The notes: generated by a model not told the origin, from the letters alone. A stretch of DNA of 64,000 nucleotides from Actinoplanes philippinensis (GCF_900113015.1 NZ_FONV01000001.1:558001-622000); one strand, 5' to 3'. Shown: positions 1 through 8,916, numbered from the stretch's first letter. Translations and numbers: made by a program.

Positions 1-1024
1 TTCCGGCAAGAGCGATGGGGTACGCGCTCCGCAGCCCACTGACGGCGCCGAGATCGTCACGCCCGCCCGGCCCGGTCAGGAAGATCAGCGTGTCCCCGAT
101 CTTCTGCGCCCGCAGTCGTCGCAGGGTGGCCGCGAGGTCCCCGTCGCCGAGCACCGCCTCGGTGAGCACGTCCAGGTGCGGCCCGGTGGCGCTGCCGCCG
201 ACCAGGTGCAGGCTGACCGGCAGATCCTCGCGGACGGCGGCGACCACGATCGACGCCGCGGCCTCGCACGCGTCCTCGAAGCTGTCGCCGTGATGGGCGG
301 CGGCCCGGTCGTCGAGGAGCACCACGATCGTCGGCTCCGCCGTGTCGAGTTGCTCGCGGACCATCAGCTCGCCGACCTTGGCGCTGCTGCGCCAGTGCAC
401 CCGCCGCAGCTCGTCGCCCGGAACGTACTCCCGCAACGTGTCGAACGTGATCGTCCCGTGCGGCACCTTGTCGACGTTGCCGTCCAGGCTGCGGGTGAGC
501 CCGGCCGGGGTGGCACGCAGCGGATGCACCTTCGGGTGGACCCGCACCACGATCGTCTCGCCGTAGCCCCGGGCCAGGGTGATCAGCCCGAGCGGGTCAC
601 GGCGGGTGACGTGCAGCGGCCCGATCGGGACGAGCCCGCGCCGGTGGGTGGGCACCGGATAGGTCTCCACGGTATCGTGGCCGGCCCGCAACCGCAGCAG
701 CGGCACCTGCACCGACTCCGGCCCGCACCGGTCGGTGGCGACGAGGGTGGCCGCCCGCATCCGGCTGGTGTTGCTGATGGTGAGGGTGACGTCGGCCGGC
801 TCGCCGCGGGCGACCCGGTCCGGATCGGCGACCCGGGTGACGCCGAGACGGGGCCGCCAGAACGCGAAGATCACCGCCGCGAGCACCGCGAAGCCCGCGG
901 CCGCGCCGAGCAGCGCCAGGTCCGGGTACCCGTATCGGAACCCGGCCACGAGCAGCGTGACCGACCCGGCGATCAGGCCGATGCCGCGGGCGGTGAGCCC
1001 GGAGCGGGTGGTGGAACGGCGCAC
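1..1024 (-). CDS. DUF58 domain protein (3' end cut by window edge)
   Basis: Translated by eye from a GTG at 1024. The first ~60 residues hold two hydrophobic segments (GLIAGSVTLLVAGF and ALLGAAAGFAVLAAVIFAF), followed by a soluble part with the DUF58 hallmark DELRRVHWRSSAKVGELMVRE-type stretch around residues 210-230 and a von Willebrand-like continuation (IVVLLDDRAA). About 341 residues are visible and the C-terminus lies beyond position 1. The gene begins 4 bp after the MoxR stop codon, so the two are almost certainly co-transcribed. MoxR/DUF58 pairs are widespread and are thought to act in assembly or maturation of envelope-associated proteins; the exact substrate is unknown. The start is chosen because it follows the upstream stop directly and no better start is nearby. 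Confidence 0.85.
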   Translation of the reverse strand, partial: MRRSTTRSGLTARGIGLIAGSVTLLVAGFRYGYPDLALLGAAAGFAVLAAVIFAFWRPRLGVTRVADPDRVARGEPADVTLTISNTSRMRAATLVATDRCGPESVQVPLLRLRAGHDTVETYPVPTHRRGLVPIGPLHVTRRDPLGLITLARGYGETIVVRVHPKVHPLRATPAGLTRSLDGNVDKVPHGTITFDTLREYVPGDELRRVHWRSSAKVGELMVREQLDTAEPTIVVLLDDRAAAHHGDSFEDACEAAASIVVAAVREDLPVSLHLVGGSATGPHLDVLTEAVLGDGDLAATLRRLRAQKIGDTLIFLTGPGGRDDLGAVSGLRSAYPIALAG

Positions 1025-1028
1025 CGGA

Positions 1029-2000
1029 TCAGGCCGGGACATGCTGGTCGGGCAGCGGAACGGGCACCGAGCGCAGCGCGTCGGCGAGCACCTCGGCCGG
1101 TGTCACGCCACGCAGCTGCGCGTCGGCGGAGAGCAGCACGCGGTGGGCGAAGACCGGCTCGACCAGCTCCTTGAAGTCCTCCGGCAGGACGTAGCCACGA
1201 CCGTTGATCAACGCGTACGCGGAGGCGGCACGGGTCAGGGCGATCACGCCGCGGGGGCTGACGCCGACCCGGACCTGCGGGTGGTTGCGGGTGGCGGCGG
1301 CCAGGCGTACGGCGTACGCGTAAAGGGGGTCGGCGATGTGCACCGCCGCGACCATCCGGGTCATCTCGCCGATCATGTTGGTGTCGGTGACCGGTTCGAG
1401 GCTGTCCGGTGACCGCACCGCGGCGCCGCGCAGCACCTCGATCTCGACGTCCTCGGACGGGTAGCCGACGGACAGTTTGACCAGGAACCGGTCGAGTTGC
1501 GCCTCGGGCAGACGGTAGGTGCCGTCCATCTCGACCGGGTTCTGGGTGGCCACGACGAGGAACGGCTGCGGCACCGGGTGGGGCATGCCGTCGACGGTGA
1601 CGCGGCGTTCCTCCATCACCTCCAGCAGCGCCGACTGGGTTTTCGGCGACGCCCGGTTGATCTCGTCGGCGATCACCAGATTGGCGAAGACCGGCCCCGG
1701 ATGGAACTCGAACCCGCGGTTGGCCTGGTTGAAGACGGTCACGCCGGACACGTCGGAGGGCAGCAGGTCGGGCGTGAACTGGATGCGCCGCCACTGCCCG
1801 CGGATCGACGCCGCCATCGCCCGGGCCAGGGTCGTCTTGCCGACCCCGGGCACGTCCTCGAGCAGCACGTGCCCCTGGGCGAACATCGCGGTGAGCGCCA
1901 GCCGGACGACCTCGGGCTTGCCGAGCACGACGGTGCCGATGCGGGTGGCGAGCTCACCGGCGACGTCGGCGAACCCCTGGATGTGGGCGGGGGTCAGCAC
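1029..2000 (-). CDS. MoxR-family AAA+ ATPase
   Basis: A 323-residue AAA+ chaperone-like ATPase of the MoxR family, close to the usual family length. Visible motifs are Walker A (EDVPGVGKTTLARA), Walker B (LVIADEINRASPKTQSALLEVMEE), sensor 1 (FLVVATQNPVE) and the arginine-finger helix (RLPEAQLDRFLVK), with the C-terminal lid domain (VSPRGVIALTRAASAYAL). The GTG start at 2000 overlaps the 3' end of the upstream Fn3 gene by 7 bp (GTGCTGA), indicating translational coupling; a longer frame upstream is only the antisense-free shadow of that gene's C-terminus. MoxR proteins typically work with DUF58/VWA partners, and the DUF58 gene follows immediately. Confidence 0.93.
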   Translation of the reverse strand: MLTPAHIQGFADVAGELATRIGTVVLGKPEVVRLALTAMFAQGHVLLEDVPGVGKTTLARAMAASIRGQWRRIQFTPDLLPSDVSGVTVFNQANRGFEFHPGPVFANLVIADEINRASPKTQSALLEVMEERRVTVDGMPHPVPQPFLVVATQNPVEMDGTYRLPEAQLDRFLVKLSVGYPSEDVEIEVLRGAAVRSPDSLEPVTDTNMIGEMTRMVAAVHIADPLYAYAVRLAAATRNHPQVRVGVSPRGVIALTRAASAYALINGRGYVLPEDFKELVEPVFAHRVLLSADAQLRGVTPAEVLADALRSVPVPLPDQHVPA

Positions 2001-4588
2001 GTCGACAGGTCCGCCAGGTCGTCCCCGCCGTCGAGGTTCAGCCACGCCCACGGGATGTACGTCTTGCCCTCGTAGTCCACCTGGATCCACCACGTGCTTC
2101 GCTTCTTGTCGTTGTAGACGAACGCGTAGACCTCTTCGCCGGCCTTTTTGCAGTACGTCTTCAGTCTCGTGCCGTTCTTCACCCAGCCTGCCTGCTGGCT
2201 GTCGTCCTGCCGGGTGACCTTGAAGATCTCGTTGCCGTTGCGGCCGTCGACGTCCTTGTCGCAATACGTCTTCTGGTCGCCAGAGTCGCCGTTGATGCAG
2301 GTGGCGGTGCCGTAGAGGGCGTCGGTCGCTTTCGCCGACCCCTTGGCCACGCTACCGGCCGCGTTCTTGGCGGTGACCGTGAACGTGTAGCTGGTGCTCG
2401 GCTTCAGCCCGGTGGCGCTCAGCGACGAGCAGCTGCCGGTGGAGCCCTTGCCGCCGCCGGACACGGCGAGCGTGCACGTGGTCGTGCCGCCCCCGTTGTT
2501 CACCGAGAACGTCACCTTGGCCGTGTTGTACGTCGGGTCCACCCCGGTGACGGTCAGCGTGGGAGCCGCCACCGTCCGCGCCGAGGCGGTCGCCGCCGCC
2601 CCGGGCCCGGCCTCGTTCACCGCGGTCACCGTGACCTGCACCGTCGCGCCGTCGCCCAGCCCGGTGAGCGTGGTCGCGGTCGCGGTGACCTCGGTCTCCT
2701 TGTCGCCCGCCTTCACCACGTACTTCGTGATCGGCCGGCCGTTGTCCGGCGGCGCCGTCCACGTCACCGACACGGCGCCCGCCTGCCCCGCGACGGTGGC
2801 CGCCGCCAGGTTCTCCGGGGCGCCCGGCGCGGCGAACGGCACCACGCTGTTGCTAACCGCCGACGCCTTCGACCCGGCGCCGATGTCGTTGATCGCGACG
2901 ACCGTGAACGCATACGCCTTGCCGAACTCGATCTGGTTGGCCGCCACGGTCAGCTCGGTCCCGGTCGCCTCACCGATCGGGGCGGTGCCGCCCTCGGTGA
3001 CAGCGGTCACCGCATACCGCGCGATGTCGTGGCCCTGCCCGTTCGCGGCCGGCCAGCTCAGCGCGATCGTGCCGTCCGGCCTGGCCTCGGCGACCGGCGT
3101 GCCCGGCGCGTCCGGAACCTCGGCGGTCGGCATGACCTCGTTGCTGGACCGCCCCGGCCCGTCGCCCTTGCGGTTGACCGCGTGCACCTCGAACCGGTAT
3201 TTCTCGCCGTTGGTCAGCTTGTCGACCACGAGCGAACGCTGGTCGGCGCCGACCTGGAAGGTGCGGCCCGCGCCCTCCACCACGTACTTCGTGATCGCGG
3301 CGCCGTTGTCCGGGGCCGACTGCCAGGAGACCCGGACCTCGGCGTTCCCGGCCGCGGCCCGCACACTGCGCGGGGCGCCCGGCTTGTCGGCCTGCGGCTT
3401 CTTCGGCTTCTCCTGCTTCGGCGGGGCGGGCGGCGCCTTCACCGGCGGCGGATCCCCGCCGAGAACGTTGTCGTCGTATTTGTCGACCGTCCGGACCTCG
3501 TGGTTGTCGTCGACGACACGGGCGGTCGAGGAGCCCGGCGCGTTGATGAACAGCCGGTTCTCCCGGACCTCGAGCTCCAGGTCGCCGCCGGGCCGGTCGA
3601 TGTCGATCGGCTGCTGCTGCCGGCCCTCGGCGTCGAAGACGTGCACCGTGCCCTCGTCCTCCGGCACATACAGATAACCGTCGTAGGTGACCGCCGGTCG
3701 CAGCTCGCCACCCGCATCCGGGACGGTGACGTCACGCACGCCGGCCGCGGTCACGGTGTAGACCTTCCGCTCGTCCGGCACGGTCACCGCGATCATGTCG
3801 CCGTCGGAACGCGGCGGCAGCTCCCCCGGCGAGCTCAGCGGCAGCGTGGCCGGCTGGCCGGCGCCCTTGTCGTCGACGCGGACCAGCGCGTTCGTCGTCC
3901 GGTCGAGCACCGCGATGCCCTTGTCGAGGGCGGTGACCGCGAGGTCGTGGCTGGGCGCCGCGACCGGATCGGTGCGCAGCCGCGACGCGCCCGTCTCGGC
4001 GGCCTGGATCGAGGTCACGGTGCCCTCGCTGGGCACGGCGATCCACAGCTTGCCGGCGCCGTCGAAGAGGCCACCGCTGATCCCCGGCGGGAACTGCAGC
4101 GGCTCCCCCACCGGCTGCACGCTCGCCGGATCGATCTGCTGCACCTTGCCCTGCACCGCGTCGACCACGAACGCGTCGTCGCCGTGCAGCGCCACGCTCA
4201 CACCGAGGCCCGGCTGGGACGGCGCGTTCCAGAAGACCCGCAGGTCGGTGAGGTCCATCGAGGCGATCGAACCAGTGTTGACGTCACGCAGCAGCACGAA
4301 TCGGTCACTCTGGCTGACCTGCACCTGATGCCGCAGCGCCTGTGGCACGTCGGCCCGCGTGTCGATGCGGGCGCTCACCCCGTTGAGCCGGGCCAGCTCG
4401 CCGGCCCCCTTGCTCCACACCCAGGAGGCGGCATCGAAGCTGGCCAGTGCGTCATCGGCCGCGCCGAGCCCGCGCACGGTCAGCCCGAGACCGGCCAGGA
4501 GCGCGGCCACGGTCGCCATCGTCACCATCTGGCCACGGCTCGGCATCCGCCTTCCACGCCCCGGTGTCGTGGCGTCAGTGCTGGTCAC
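1994..4588 (-). CDS. membrane-anchored fibronectin type III repeat protein
   Basis: An 864-residue protein with an N-terminal membrane anchor (about residues 18-45, MVTMATVAALLAGLGLTV), an extracytoplasmic segment of about 320 residues that looks like a beta-propeller (repeated LRVF/VFDAEG/LYVPEDEG units), a Pro/Lys-rich linker (about 380-405), three or four Fn3 domains (starts APRSV, APGTPV, APENL, and a weaker fourth) and a C-terminal cysteine-containing SH3-like domain with WWIQVDYEGKTYIPWAW. It sits upstream of MoxR and DUF58 and 98 bp downstream of the TPR gene on the same strand. The combination suggests a cell-envelope scaffold or wall-binding protein whose assembly is assisted by the MoxR partner; this role is inference. 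Confidence 0.85.
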   Translation of the reverse strand: MTSTDATTPGRGRRMPSRGQMVTMATVAALLAGLGLTVRGLGAADDALASFDAASWVWSKGAGELARLNGVSARIDTRADVPQALRHQVQVSQSDRFVLLRDVNTGSIASMDLTDLRVFWNAPSQPGLGVSVALHGDDAFVVDAVQGKVQQIDPASVQPVGEPLQFPPGISGGLFDGAGKLWIAVPSEGTVTSIQAAETGASRLRTDPVAAPSHDLAVTALDKGIAVLDRTTNALVRVDDKGAGQPATLPLSSPGELPPRSDGDMIAVTVPDERKVYTVTAAGVRDVTVPDAGGELRPAVTYDGYLYVPEDEGTVHVFDAEGRQQQPIDIDRPGGDLELEVRENRLFINAPGSSTARVVDDNHEVRTVDKYDDNVLGGDPPPVKAPPAPPKQEKPKKPQADKPGAPRSVRAAAGNAEVRVSWQSAPDNGAAITKYVVEGAGRTFQVGADQRSLVVDKLTNGEKYRFEVHAVNRKGDGPGRSSNEVMPTAEVPDAPGTPVAEARPDGTIALSWPAANGQGHDIARYAVTAVTEGGTAPIGEATGTELTVAANQIEFGKAYAFTVVAINDIGAGSKASAVSNSVVPFAAPGAPENLAAATVAGQAGAVSVTWTAPPDNGRPITKYVVKAGDKETEVTATATTLTGLGDGATVQVTVTAVNEAGPGAAATASARTVAAPTLTVTGVDPTYNTAKVTFSVNNGGGTTTCTLAVSGGGKGSTGSCSSLSATGLKPSTSYTFTVTAKNAAGSVAKGSAKATDALYGTATCINGDSGDQKTYCDKDVDGRNGNEIFKVTRQDDSQQAGWVKNGTRLKTYCKKAGEEVYAFVYNDKKRSTWWIQVDYEGKTYIPWAWLNLDGGDDLADLSTC

Positions 4589-4686
4589 TGCGGCTGCCCT
4601 CCCCGTGTCGGCGCCTCAAGGACGCTGGCCACCATAGCGAAACGGGGCTCTCCGTCGATACCCGTGTCCCACGGCCTGTGGATAAC

Positions 4687-6423
4687 TCACTTACGCCCGA
4701 GGCACACCTGGTTCGAGCTGGCGAATCTGTCGGACGAATAGACGGCCACGACCGCGAAGCAGTACTCCAGGTTCGGGTTCAACCCCGAGATCGTCGTCTT
4801 GGTCCGGCCCAGGTCGACCCGCGCCATCGAGCTGTGTTGCTGTCCGTTCCGGGCCATCGTGACGATGAACGGCACCTTGCCGTCGCTCGGGTCCTTCCAG
4901 GTCACGTCAACCGACGCGCCCCGATCCTTCAGCTTCACCCCGGTCGGCGGGTCCCCCGCCAGCTGCGGAACACCGGCCGAGGCGGTGGCCACCGGCGTCA
5001 CCGGCCCGTCGTCGTCCCGGCCGACCAGCACGAACACCAGGGCACCCACCGCGGTCAGCGCGACCAGCGTCGCGACAACGGTCAGACCAACGGCAAGACC
5101 ACGACCCTTCCTCCGGTACGGGCCACCCGCCGCCGAATCCTGCTGAGGTGACGTCGACCACCCGGTGCTCTGCACGGTCCCGTGGTGCTGTTGCGGATAT
5201 CCGCCCTGGTGAACGGCGTGCGGGTTATCCACAGTGCCGTATCCGCCCTGGTAGGCGTCATGCCGAACGGGCGGAGGGCCGACGTGCCGGGACTGCGGTA
5301 CGACGTCGTGGCCGTGTCGTTCCACCGGCGCCTGCCGCTGCACCGGAACCACGGGAGCCGCATCCCACGGGTTGCCGGCCCGCTGCACCGTCACATCCGG
5401 CTGCCCGACGAACGTCGTCTCGGCCCGCTGCGCCGGCGCCGTGCGGGTGACGGGGAGGACATCGGTGGGCCGCTCCAGGGCGGACCGCGCCCCCGGCCCT
5501 TCGCCGCCGGCGGTGTCCCGCGCCATGTGCCCTACCGGGCCGTCCTTGGACACAGCAGGCGGCAGGTGGGTGAACGGCGGCAGTGGCGCAGGCCCATGGC
5601 CGACCGAAGTCACAGGCGGACGCACGTTGGCGGCCGGCGTCACGGGCGGCACGTTGGTGACCGGCGCCACGGCCGGCGGGGTGTGAGTGACCGGCGCCAC
5701 GGGCGGCGCGGTGTGGGTGACCGGCGCCATGGGCGGCGGGGTGCTGGTGACCGGCGTCACGGGCGGCAGGGTGCTGGGGAGCGGCGTCATCGGCGGCGGA
5801 GGGCCTGCGACAGGCGTCAGGGCCGGCGGCGGGCTGGTAACCGGCGTCACGGGCGGCGGGGTGTGGGTGACCGGCGTCATGGGGGGCGGCACGTCTGCGG
5901 CCGGGGTCACGGGCGGTGGTGGCGGCGCGGGAGCCGGAGTCGTCGTCGGCTGGATGGTTGGGGCGTCCGGCCGTACCGTCGCTCCTGAAGGATCCTCGCC
6001 CAGGTAGGACCGTGCCCGGACCACGAACTCATGGCCCTCGCCGAGGGCCGCAGGCCCGTTGGCGGCCACCCGGCCGAACGCCTTCCGCGCCTCGTGCCGG
6101 TTGCCCAGTTCCTGCGCGACGATCCCCAGATCGTGGGAGATGTGCAGCATGACCGGATCGCCGTCGCCGAGCCGCCACTGCCCCGCCGCATAGGCGTCCT
6201 CCAGCACGCGCCGGGCCGCCATCGGATCATCCGACCGCAGAAAGACCCCGGCGAGCTCCCGCTGAGCGGTGAGAACGTCCGGTTCGTCCTCCCCCAGATT
6301 CTCCCGCCCGAGTTCGACGGCCCGCTCCAGCAGAACCTGAGCCGACCCGAGATCACCGGACGCGATCAGGGCACGCGCACGTTCGATGGCGGGGGTGAGG
6401 GGGGACCGAGACACGTCCGCCAT
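4687..6423 (-). CDS. TPR / proline-rich repeat / transmembrane / Fn3 protein
   Basis: A 578-residue protein. Residues ~10-130 are TPR-like helices (AIERARALIASGDLGSAQVLLERA, VLTAQRELAGVFLRSDDPMAARRVLEDA, LHISHDLGIVAQELGNRHEARKAFGRV). There follows a long Pro/Thr/Val tract built of ten-residue units (PPVTPVTxTP type), a Q/H-rich spacer, one transmembrane helix (GLAVGLTVVATLVALTAVGALVFVLV) and a C-terminal Fn3 domain (VDVTWKDPSDGKVP...LEYCFAVVAVY). The TPR part is therefore cytoplasmic and the Fn3 part outside. The ATG at 6423 is chosen because it is preceded by AAAAGGGGAGC; the frame extends upstream without a better start. It is the probable first gene of the operon running to DUF58. Confidence 0.82.
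   Translation of the reverse strand: MADVSRSPLTPAIERARALIASGDLGSAQVLLERAVELGRENLGEDEPDVLTAQRELAGVFLRSDDPMAARRVLEDAYAAGQWRLGDGDPVMLHISHDLGIVAQELGNRHEARKAFGRVAANGPAALGEGHEFVVRARSYLGEDPSGATVRPDAPTIQPTTTPAPAPPPPPVTPAADVPPPMTPVTHTPPPVTPVTSPPPALTPVAGPPPPMTPLPSTLPPVTPVTSTPPPMAPVTHTAPPVAPVTHTPPAVAPVTNVPPVTPAANVRPPVTSVGHGPAPLPPFTHLPPAVSKDGPVGHMARDTAGGEGPGARSALERPTDVLPVTRTAPAQRAETTFVGQPDVTVQRAGNPWDAAPVVPVQRQAPVERHGHDVVPQSRHVGPPPVRHDAYQGGYGTVDNPHAVHQGGYPQQHHGTVQSTGWSTSPQQDSAAGGPYRRKGRGLAVGLTVVATLVALTAVGALVFVLVGRDDDGPVTPVATASAGVPQLAGDPPTGVKLKDRGASVDVTWKDPSDGKVPFIVTMARNGQQHSSMARVDLGRTKTTISGLNPNLEYCFAVVAVYSSDRFASSNQVCLGRK
5615..5915 (-). repeat. 30-bp tandem repeats coding a Pro-rich decapeptide array
   Basis: About ten imperfect 30-bp units inside the TPR/Fn3 gene, read on the plus strand as variants of gtgaccggcgycacgggcgg plus a variable 10 bp. 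Each unit encodes a ten-residue PPVTPVTHTP-like segment. The units keep the reading frame and show both third-position and amino-acid changes. This is a coding repeat, not a CRISPR array: units are adjacent without spacers. Confidence 0.85.
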
Positions 6424-6583
6424 GCTCCCCTTTTCCCAGGCTCGGCGCCACACCCCCGGTGACGACCGGCCCCCGCTTCGGCCTGGGTCGGGGGCCGTAT
6501 ATAGTTCTGTCCGTGCAGCCGACAGGGCAGCCAAAACCCAGGTGAAAGCCAGGGCGACGGTCCCGGTAAGCTGTGCGGAGCAG

Positions 6584-6671
6584 GTCCGGGTGGCGGAATG
6601 GCAGACGCGCTAGCTTGAGGTGCTAGTGCCCTTTATCGGGCGTGGGGGTTCAAGTCCCCCCTCGGACACCA
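6584..6671 (+). tRNA. tRNA-Leu (anticodon GAG)
   Basis: An 88-nt class II tRNA with encoded CCA. The acceptor stem is GTCCGGG pairing with CTCGGAC (one G-T), the D arm contains TGGCGGAATGGCAGACGCGC, the anticodon stem CTAGC/GCTAG encloses TTGAGGT with anticodon GAG, the long variable arm TGCCCTTTATCGGGCG folds as a stem, and the T arm is GGGGG TTCAAGT CCCCC. Discriminator A at 6668 and CCA at 6669-6671. It is the integration site of the genomic island on its right. A TATAGT at 6500-6505 could be a -10 element for it, but no clear -35 is visible. Confidence 0.97.
6640..6669 (+). repeat. attachment-site repeat, left copy (within tRNA-Leu)
   Basis: Thirty bases covering the end of the variable arm, the T arm and the acceptor 3' strand of the tRNA. 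They match 29102-29131 except at 6654 (G here, T there). The tRNA is intact on this side, as expected when a tyrosine recombinase restores the 3' end of its target gene. Confidence 0.92.
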
Positions 6672-6833
6672 GTTTTGGCGGGATCCCGCGGTAAGCGGAC
6701 ATCCTTCCCGCCAGCGGGGGCGATCGAGCCCTGCGCGTAGCACTTGTCGACGGCAACGGGTTCGGCGGCGGTGGCACGTCGAACCGTCTGACCTTGCTGT
6801 TTCCTGTCGTTGCGATCTCCGGCTCGGTCGACG

Positions 6834-7340
6834 ATGAGCGGCATGGGCTCGTCGCACCAGCAGCCGCCCGGCACCCGTCCCGAGCAGCTGATCGGCGCGC
6901 TGGTTCCTCCAACAACACGGCGTCCGGCACCGACAGTCCCGCTCGGGGCACCGGCGCTACGACGACGCGGCTGGCTGACCGACGTCACGGCGGAGCCAGT
7001 CCTGTTCGACGTGGCACGTATAGATACGTCCGGACGGTTCTGCGCCCGCGCACTGCTGACAGCACTACGGTGGGAGCCGGGGCACCGCCTGGACCTCACG
7101 GTCGAGACCGACGCCGTCGTCTTCGGCTCCAGCCCGGCGGGCCGGCAGACGGTGGGCCGCCGGGGCGAGCTGACCGTGCCGGTCGCCGCGCGGTCACTGG
7201 CCGGCCTCGACGCCGAGGCGCGGGTCATGCTGGTCGCCGTGCCCACCCGGGATCTGCTGGTCGCGCACCCTCCCGCACTCGTCGCCCACCTGCTGGCCCG
7301 GCACTACGCCCACCAGGCAACCGGCCACGACGATGGCTGA
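6834..7340 (+). CDS. AbrB-like protein upstream of integrase
   Basis: A 168-residue protein from the ATG at 6834 (a TTG at 6810 would add eight residues). The N-terminus is Pro-rich; residues ~75-165 contain LTVETDAVVFG...VGRRGELTVPVAARSLAGLD...VMLVAVPTRDLLVAHPPALVAHLL, which resembles the swapped-hairpin AbrB/MazE DNA-binding fold seen in proteins encoded beside actinobacterial integrases. Its stop codon overlaps the integrase start by 8 bp (ATGGCTGA), so the two are translationally coupled. A role as recombination accessory or integrase regulator is likely but inferred from position. Confidence 0.65.
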   Translation: MSGMGSSHQQPPGTRPEQLIGALVPPTTRRPAPTVPLGAPALRRRGWLTDVTAEPVLFDVARIDTSGRFCARALLTALRWEPGHRLDLTVETDAVVFGSSPAGRQTVGRRGELTVPVAARSLAGLDAEARVMLVAVPTRDLLVAHPPALVAHLLARHYAHQATGHDDG

Positions 7341-8367
7341 CCCGGGACACATCGCGCAAGCACGCCAGGTTCTGGTGCAGCTCGGCGTCACCATCGCTGA
7401 CCTACAGGCCACCGAGTCGGCACCGGCCCTGATGCCGACGCTCGCCGAGTACCTGCCGCAGGTCATCGCCGCCGCCGGGCCCGGCGCCCGACGTACGTAC
7501 GGCAACTACTGGAATCGCATGATCCTGCTGTGGGGTGATCGGCGACTCGACACGATCGCCGCGACTGACATCGAGGCACTGCAACGCGAGGCCGCCGCCA
7601 CCGCCGTGTCGCGGCGTAACGGCCGCGGCGGCCGGCACGCCGGCGAACACGTCATCGCCGCCGCCCGCGCCTTCTTCGTCCGGGCAATCGCCGACGGGCT
7701 TATCCCGGCGTCGGCCAGCCCGGCCCATCAGATCGCCAAACCACGGCGCCTGCCCAACAGCCGCCGCGCCCTGACCCCACGCGAACTCGACGAGATCAAC
7801 CAGGTGGCCCGGACCAGCGGCAACGACGCCATCCTCGACGCACTACTGCTGCGCCTGCACACCGAAACCGCCTGCCGGCGGGGCGGCGCCCTCGCCCTGC
7901 GCCGCACCGACCTCGACTCCGACCAAGGTCTCGTCCGGCTCCGCGAGAAAGGCGAAACGCTGCGCTGGCAGCCGATCAGCATCGACCTGGCCGCCCACTT
8001 GGTCGACCACGCCGAGCACCGCGGCGCCGTCCTCCCCACGGATCAACTACTGCGCTACCGTGACGGCCGGCCGCTCACTTCGCGACGTTACGACCACCTG
8101 TGGAAACGCGTCGGCGACCGGCTGCCCTGGGTCGCCGCCCAAGGCATCTCCACCCACTGGCTACGCCACACCACACTGACCTGGGTCGAACGCAACTTCG
8201 GCTACGGCATCGCCCGCGCCTACGCCGGACACACCGACAAAACCGGCCCAGCAACCACCACCTATATCAAAGCCGACCTGCAAGCCGTCGCCACCGCCTT
8301 GGCCGCCCTCACCGGCCAGCCCCATCCCCTCGCCACCAGCATGCAGGAGCTCGGCATCCGCACCTGA
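7333..8367 (+). CDS. tyrosine site-specific integrase
   Basis: A 344-residue phage-type integrase. An N-terminal SAM-like core-binding region (about 35-120, LAEYLPQVIAAAGPGARRTYGNYWNRM) precedes the catalytic domain with R182 (ETACRRGGALALRRTDLD), H275-x-x-R278 (HWLRHT), H300 (YAGHTD) and nucleophile Y311 (TTTYIKA), so all catalytic residues are present. The ATG at 7333 overlaps the stop of the AbrB-like gene. Its position beside the tRNA-Leu repeat makes it the enzyme that inserted this island. No excisionase gene is recognisable nearby. Confidence 0.93.
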   Translation: MADPGHIAQARQVLVQLGVTIADLQATESAPALMPTLAEYLPQVIAAAGPGARRTYGNYWNRMILLWGDRRLDTIAATDIEALQREAAATAVSRRNGRGGRHAGEHVIAAARAFFVRAIADGLIPASASPAHQIAKPRRLPNSRRALTPRELDEINQVARTSGNDAILDALLLRLHTETACRRGGALALRRTDLDSDQGLVRLREKGETLRWQPISIDLAAHLVDHAEHRGAVLPTDQLLRYRDGRPLTSRRYDHLWKRVGDRLPWVAAQGISTHWLRHTTLTWVERNFGYGIARAYAGHTDKTGPATTTYIKADLQAVATALAALTGQPHPLATSMQELGIRT

Positions 8368-8582
8368 TCCACACGCGGGTGGTCCATAGTGGTGTCCAAG
8401 CCGACGCGAAACCACGCATGGAGGTCGATATCCGCCCGGTCGCCGAGTAGTCGTGGTAGCCGGCGAGTACGCCAGTGAGGCACGTGCGCCACGGTGGTAG
8501 ACGCCCGCCGGGCCGGTTGGGCGAGGCGCCGAAGGCTGGTTCGGCGTCAGGGACCTCTTGCCGGGATCGGCGAGCCTGTCGG

Positions 8583-8635
8583 ATCAGCACCGAAAGTGGC
8601 GAAGATTTGCCACTTTTGGAGTAACTGGTGCTGAT
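8583..8635. promoter_or_regulatory. nested inverted repeats between integrase and defence operon
   Basis: Outer arms ATCAGCACC (8583-8591) and GGTGCTGAT (8627-8635) enclose inner arms AAAGTGGC (8593-8600) and GCCACTTT (8609-8616); both pairs are perfect. The inner loop is 8 nt and there are no T-runs after either arm. It is the most structured piece of the 354-bp gap 8368-8721, in which no gene is seen. It could be an operator for the defence operon, recombination arm sites or an integrase terminator; the DNA alone does not decide. Confidence 0.6.
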
Positions 8636-8721
8636 ACACGCATGTACCCGTAAGGCGGCTTTGACTTCGGACGGGGGCGTAACGTCTCCACATCGGGATC
8701 GCATTGCGTAAGGATTCCATC

Positions 8722-8916
8722 ATGCTTCGGTCACGGCTTAGGCAAGTCGACTTCCGCCATCGGATGGGCGTCGCGACGCAGTCGATCGACTACGCCGCCA
8801 CATCACGTGTGCGGCGCGTTTGCCGAGGCGAGCCTCCGCTCGAGCCTCCCAGCGGCTCCAGGAAGGCCCGACTTTCAGGGCCAGGCCGCACTTCGTCTTG
8901 TCGAGTGTGGGCATGA
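8722..8916 (+). CDS. small ORF (64 aa) coupled to the beta-CASP gene
   Basis: ATG at 8722 is preceded by TAAGGA with a 7-8 nt spacing. The 64-residue product (MLRSRLRQVDFRHRMGVATQ...) is basic and has no motif that I recognise. Its TGA stop overlaps the ATG of the next gene as ATGA (8913-8916), which would explain why that gene lacks a Shine-Dalgarno sequence. It may be a real small protein or a leader ORF that sets the translation level of the operon; coincidence cannot be excluded. Confidence 0.4.
   Translation: MLRSRLRQVDFRHRMGVATQSIDYAATSRVRRVCRGEPPLEPPSGSRKARLSGPGRTSSCRVWA

Noticed and set aside
176..1174. 332-residue plus-strand frame at the left edge
   Set aside because: Antisense to the DUF58 gene, whose conserved motif is read on the minus strand.
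5615..5915. CRISPR array
   Set aside because: The 30-bp units adjoin each other with no spacers and lie in frame within a gene; no cas gene is in the window.
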